Assembly: GCA_025765615.1 (NCBI GenBank)
Contig: JAIVFJ010000749.1
Span: 1 to 10,897, forward strand
Length of the DNA: 10,897 bases
Direction: 5' to 3'
Source of the DNA: Zopfochytrium polystomum
Taxonomy: Eukaryota > Chytridiomycota > Chytridiomycetes > Chytridiales > Chytridiaceae
Shown here: one piece after another, positions 8,137-10,897 of the stretch
Layout of the letters: the number at the start of each line of letters is the position of its first letter
How positions within the stretch are numbered: the first letter of the stretch is position 1
Translations under genes and position numbers: made by a program
The notes under the pieces: model-generated
Databases searched by the model: none
Seen by the model: only the letters and a program-made list of their open reading frames with translations
What the model was told of the DNA's origin: nothing

Positions 8137-8389
8137 TGTTTCTTTAGAGTAGTGGCAGTAAAAAGAGGCGAAGGCTGATTGTCCCACAAGTCTCTGTCTC
8201 CAATACGGAAAGGCCGCTGTTCCAACCCAACTTAACAGGTGACAAACAGTCTGACGACCTGGTATCAAAGATCAATCTGAAGGATCGAGCCAACTCCTGT
8301 ACGCATGCCATCGAGACTACTCCAACTGTGGATGGAAACCCGGCCCGGGTGGGACGAACTGGTTGAGACTTTCTGCAGAGCCCTCTATT

Positions 8390-8412
8390 CTGGCGACCGC
8401 GAGGATCGCCAG
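8390..8412. other. Stem-loop in the unique island
   Basis: CTGGCGA (8390-8396) and TCGCCAG (8406-8412) form a perfect 7-bp stem around a 9-base loop CCGCGAGGA. Confidence 0.6.
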
Positions 8413-8483
8413 GTCAACTGTAGCCAGTAGCTCAGCGGGGCATTTCACCAACGTGGGTGGTTACAACCCTCTTCTCCGCAAAA

Positions 8484-8766
8484 GTCTGAGTGGGGGGGGG
8501 GGGAACACCAGTTGGGCCGTTTGGGGACAGACCGACAAAAGCGGGGGGAACGGGACCAACTTTCGTCGACCAGGTGTGTGTGTGAGGGGGGGACCAGCAG
8601 CCCAAACTGCAAGAGTGGGGGGAGGGGGGGGGGGACAACACCAGTTGGGCCGTTTGGGGACACACCGACGAAAGCGGGGGGAAGGGGACCAACTTTCGTC
8701 CAAAAAAAAAAAAAAACCCGGCCCGGGTGGGACAAAGTGGGGAAAACCGGTTGGGCCGTATGGGGA
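8484..8766. repeat. Short tandem array of CCAGTTGGGCCGTTTGGGGAC units
   Basis: Three copies of CCAGTTGGGCCGT-like sequence start at 8508, 8641 and 8747. The first two share about 80 bp, including GGGACCAACTTTCGTC. The third is shorter and merges directly into R copy 3 (GGGGACGCGCCGACGAAAACC), so the array and the R core share ancestry at this edge. It contains an A15 tract (8702-8716). Confidence 0.8.
8714..8733. repeat. 20-bp direct repeat with palindromic core (second copy)
   Basis: AAACCCGGCCCGGGTGGGAC also occurs at 8336-8355. The core ACCCGG-C-CCGGGT is a 13-bp palindrome with one central base. Here it directly follows the A15 tract. Confidence 0.8.
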
Positions 8767-8968
8767 CGCGCCGACGAAAACCAACACGTGGAACGAAGCG
8801 ACGAAAGCCGTGGCGAATTCCGACCAAAGGGCGCTGGTCCATCGCGACAAACTCCACGCCGAACGGGTGTGAGAAGGAGCGCGGAGGGAGCTCATACGTC
8901 TCCCAGCCGCTAACAAGCCGCCCACACCCGCTATCCACGAATTATAGGGCAACATCGGACAAGGGGGG
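8764..8968. repeat. Composite repeat R, copy 3 (core only)
   Basis: TGGCGAATTC is at 8811, and the sequence from GGGACGCGCCGACG to GAATTATAGGGCAACATCGGACAAGG is nearly identical to copy 1 across about 200 bp. The G-rich tail with GGTTTATCGACACCC is absent. Its near identity to copy 1, despite 3.5 kb of separation, suggests gene conversion or selection on the core. Confidence 0.88.
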
Positions 8969-9008
8969 GATGTGAGAGGGCGGCGGTGCGGCCAGGAGTT
9001 CAACCTCC

Positions 9009-9138
9009 CAACCGCCACCACCACCCTCCCACATATATGGCAGGACCCGAAAACTGGGCGTTTTGGTCTTGAGGTTGGGCCACATGCAGTAGGGCTTACC
9101 CCAAAACGGCTTTTTCCTAATTGGACTTCGTTTTTTCG
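9009..9138. repeat. Element C, copy 1 (TATAT-associated ~105-bp repeat)
   Basis: CCCAACCGCC... and ATATATGGCAGGACCC precede a conserved block with CTGGGCGTTTTGGTCTTGAGG, CCACATGCAGTAGGG and CCTAATTGGACTT. CGTTTTGG (9059-9066) and CCAAAACG (9101-9108) are an inverted repeat around 34 bases. It recurs 215 bp and 894 bp further right. TATATA next to a conserved block is promoter-like, but no gene follows. Confidence 0.85.
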
Positions 9139-9253
9139 ACCCCCCCCCTTGAATTCTTCATGGGACAAACATGGCCCCCCTTGGGCAGAGCTATGGTGAA
9201 TGACTGCCTCTTCTTGGACCAGGCAGAACTTTCACAGCACCCCTCACACAAGA

Positions 9254-9355
9254 GGCAGGACCAAAAAACTGGGCGTTTTGGTCTTGAGGTTGGGCCACAT
9301 GCAGTAGGGCTTACCCCAAAACGGCTTTTTTCTAATTGGACTTAGTTTTTTCAGC
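9254..9355. repeat. Element C, copy 2 (lacks the TATAT flank)
   Basis: The copy begins at GGCAGGACC, reads GGGCGTTTTGGTCTTGAGG and CATGCAGTAGGGCTTACC as copy 1 does, and ends at TCTAATTGGACTTAG. The TATAT segment is replaced by CACACAAGA. Confidence 0.85.
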
Positions 9356-9560
9356 CTTGCAGCTTCCCACCTCCCACAAGTTGCTGGACAAGAAAGCCTT
9401 TGAAAAGCGCACTTTCATATAGCAAGAGCCCCATTCCAATAGGACAACAAGCCTTTCCTGTCCTGCAAACCATCCATCTTCAACCACACTCAAAAAGAAA
9501 TGGAGCTGCTCCAATTTCCCACTTGAGAGGAAGCAGGTGGGCAGTTGTGCCGTTCCAAAG
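9356..9560. other. Spacer segment, partly repeated near 10010-10135
   Basis: AAATGGAGCTGCTCCAATTT followed by a CTTGAGAGGAA segment matches the palindrome region at 10087-10127, and CCATTCCAATAGG at 9431 is the first copy of the hairpin repeat. I see no gene. Confidence 0.5.
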
Positions 9561-9748
9561 CGCCATTCCAATAGGCAAGAAGCCTTTTCAATCGGTCAAC
9601 GAGCCATTTCCATCGATCGACAACGACAGCTGCTTGCTTCAAGTCCAGCCGTCAATCGACAATCGACAATCGACCATCGTGCGACAACTTGCCTTTCAAA
9701 AGCGCCATCCCAATAGGCAAGAAGCCATTTCCATCGATCGACAAGCCT

Positions 9749-9801
9749 TCACCAACCACCACCACCACCAACCACCAACCACCACCCACCACCCACCACC
9801 A
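9749..9801. repeat. CAC/CCA microsatellite
   Basis: A run of ACC, CCA and CAC triplets broken by AAC lies within the hairpin-repeat array. Shorter tracts of the same kind lie at about 10197-10219, 10437-10462 and 10858-10882, at similar positions in the repeat unit. Confidence 0.8.
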
Positions 9802-9895
9802 GCTGCTTGCTTCAAGTCCAGCCAGTTAGCGATCGGAGGGACAAACCCCCCCCCCTTATTAGGGCGAGGTCTGGGTGGGAGGGGACGAACGGTTG

Positions 9896-10022
9896 CCCAA
9901 CCGTTGCTCCCACCACCTCCCCTCCTATATATGTCAGGACCCGAAAACTGGGCGTTTTGGTCTTGAGGTTGGGCCACATGCAGTAGGGTTTACCCCAAAA
10001 TGGATTTTTCCTAATTGGACTT
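9896..10022. repeat. Element C, copy 3 (with TATATATG flank)
   Basis: CCCAACCG, a short C-rich spacer and TATATATGTCAGGACCC lead into the same conserved block. The copy ends with GGTTTACCCCAAAATGG and CCTAATTGGACTT. GGTTTACCCCAAAATGGATT and the next four bases (9987-10010) are repeated exactly at 10053-10076, a partial fourth copy. Confidence 0.85.
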
Positions 10023-10086
10023 GGAAAAATTTGAAGTCCCCTCATCAATTATGGTTTACCCCAAAATGGATTTTTCAAAAATTGAG

Positions 10087-10107
10087 AAAATGGAGCAGCT
10101 CCATTTT
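10087..10107. other. 21-bp palindrome
   Basis: AAAATGGAGC (10087-10096) and GCTCCATTTT (10098-10107) are perfect inverted arms around a single A. A decayed version lies at about 9499-9517. Such a palindrome suits binding by a dimeric protein better than an RNA hairpin, since the loop is one base. Confidence 0.7.
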
Positions 10108-10897
10108 CCCCAATTGAGAGGAAACAACTGCTCACTTGCCGATCGAAACCGCCATTCCAATAGGCAAGAAGCCTTTTCAATCGGTCAACGAGCGGTCACC
10201 ATCACCACCACCATCAACCAACAGCTGCTTCCTTCATCCACCGTCGTGCGACAACTTGCCGTTCGAAAGCGCAATTCCAATAGGCGAGAAGCCATTCCAA
10301 TCGGTCAACCAGACGTTTCCATCGATCGACAAAGTCCAGCCGTCGATCGACCGTCGTGCACGATCGCGCGACAACTTGCCGTTCGAAAGCGCCATTCCAA
10401 TAGGAAAGAAGCCGTTTCAAATCGATCGACGAGCGTTCACCACCACCACCACCAACCACCACCAGCCGCTTGCTTCAAGTCCTGCCGTCAATCCACCGTT
10501 CGTGCGTCAACTTGCGTTTCGAAAGCGCCATTCCAATAGTCGAGAAGCCTTTTCAATCGGTCAACGAGCCTTTCCCACCGATCGACGACAGCTGCTTCCT
10601 TCAAGTCCAACCGCCATCGATCCACCGTCGTGCGTCAACTTGCCGTTCGAAACCGCGATTCCAATAGGCAAGAAGCCTTTTCCATCCGATCAACGAGCCT
10701 TTTCCATCGGTCGACCAGCCTTTTCCACCGATCGACGACAACCGCTTGCTTCAAGTCCAGCCATCGACGATCAACCGACCTGCACGATCGCGCGACAACT
10801 TGCCGTTCGAAAGCGCCTTTCCAATAGGCAAGAAGCCTTTTCCATCCGATCAACGAGCATCCACCACACCACCACCCCCCACCAGCTGCTTGCTGCA

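Larger units (their letters stand above)
7996..8483. other. Unique island with hairpins, function unknown
   Basis: About 490 bp of balanced composition lie between two repeat arrays, without G-runs or homopolymers. It holds two clear stem-loops (8102-8136 and 8390-8412) and the palindrome ACCCGGCCCGGGT (8338-8350). It is not 5S, tRNA or LSU rRNA as far as I can recognise: TAGCTCAGCGG at about 8426 resembles a tRNA A box, but no properly spaced B box follows. It could be an uncharacterised non-coding RNA gene, a remnant, or plain spacer. Confidence 0.45.
9548..10897. repeat. Irregular 120-160 bp repeat with CCATTCCAATAGG core and 22-nt-loop stem
   Basis: The core CCATTCCAATAGG or a close variant occurs at 9431, 9563, 9705, 10152, 10272, 10392, 10528, 10656 and 10816. 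Most spacings are 120-160 bp, except one 447-bp gap that holds element C copy 3. Around it lie TCGTGCGACAACTTGCCG and GAAGCCTTTTCAATCGGTC, then ATCGATCGAC, CAGCTGCTTGCTTCAAGTCC and sometimes CAC-rich tracts. In four copies CTTGCC and GGCAAG flank the core as a 6-bp inverted repeat with 22 bases between. The array runs off the right edge. Confidence 0.85.

Noticed and set aside
8426..8468. tRNA-like A box TAGCTCAGCGG followed by GGTTACAACCC
   Set aside because: The second motif has three mismatches to the B box, the spacing is about 12 bases too short, and no cloverleaf forms.
3283..10897. Search for 5S rRNA or a 28S 3' end of the upstream rDNA unit
   Set aside because: I recognised no conserved 5S or LSU segments on either strand. 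The upstream 28S, if present, lies beyond the right edge.

Overview
The window is eukaryotic ribosomal DNA (rDNA). Its only recognisable genes are rRNA genes, read right to left on the minus strand. A complete 18S (SSU) rRNA occupies about 1272-3282. The leftmost ~23 bases match the 5' end of 5.8S rRNA. The segment between them is therefore ITS1, at about 1.25 kb very long. I support no protein-coding gene: the long open frames lie in low-complexity G-run repeats or in a stop-poor 64-bp satellite, on both strands and in several frames at once.

Organism: the SSU has eukaryotic landmarks throughout. The 5.8S start and several SSU variable segments look opisthokont-like, suggesting an early-branching fungus or a unicellular holozoan. 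This is from memory of the families and is tentative. The SSU is about 2.0 kb, against roughly 1.8 kb for yeast, partly because of a GC-rich V4 expansion.

Layout: 1-23 5.8S start; 24-1271 ITS1, largely tandem ~17-22 bp G-run repeats; 1272-3282 18S; 3283 to about 5190 presumed 5' external transcribed spacer (ETS) and proximal spacer, with G-tracts and several hairpins; 5195-5910 two tandem copies of a composite repeat (here called R); 6066 to about 6585 a candidate poly(A)-tailed insertion on the minus strand; 6971-7994 sixteen 64-bp monomers arranged as eight 128-bp dimers; 7996-8483 a unique, hairpin-rich island; 8484-8766 a short tandem array running into a third R copy (8764-8968); from about 9000, a different repeat landscape with three copies of a ~105-bp TATATA-associated element (C) and an irregular 120-160 bp repeat carrying a stem with a constant 22-nt loop.

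Two large-scale patterns stand out. G-runs lie almost only on the plus strand from 1 to ~8970 outside the 18S, and C-runs replace them beyond ~9000. The order of R copies, short satellite, R copies, then SSU resembles spacer-promoter and enhancer layouts known from animal rDNA. A regulatory role here is inference.
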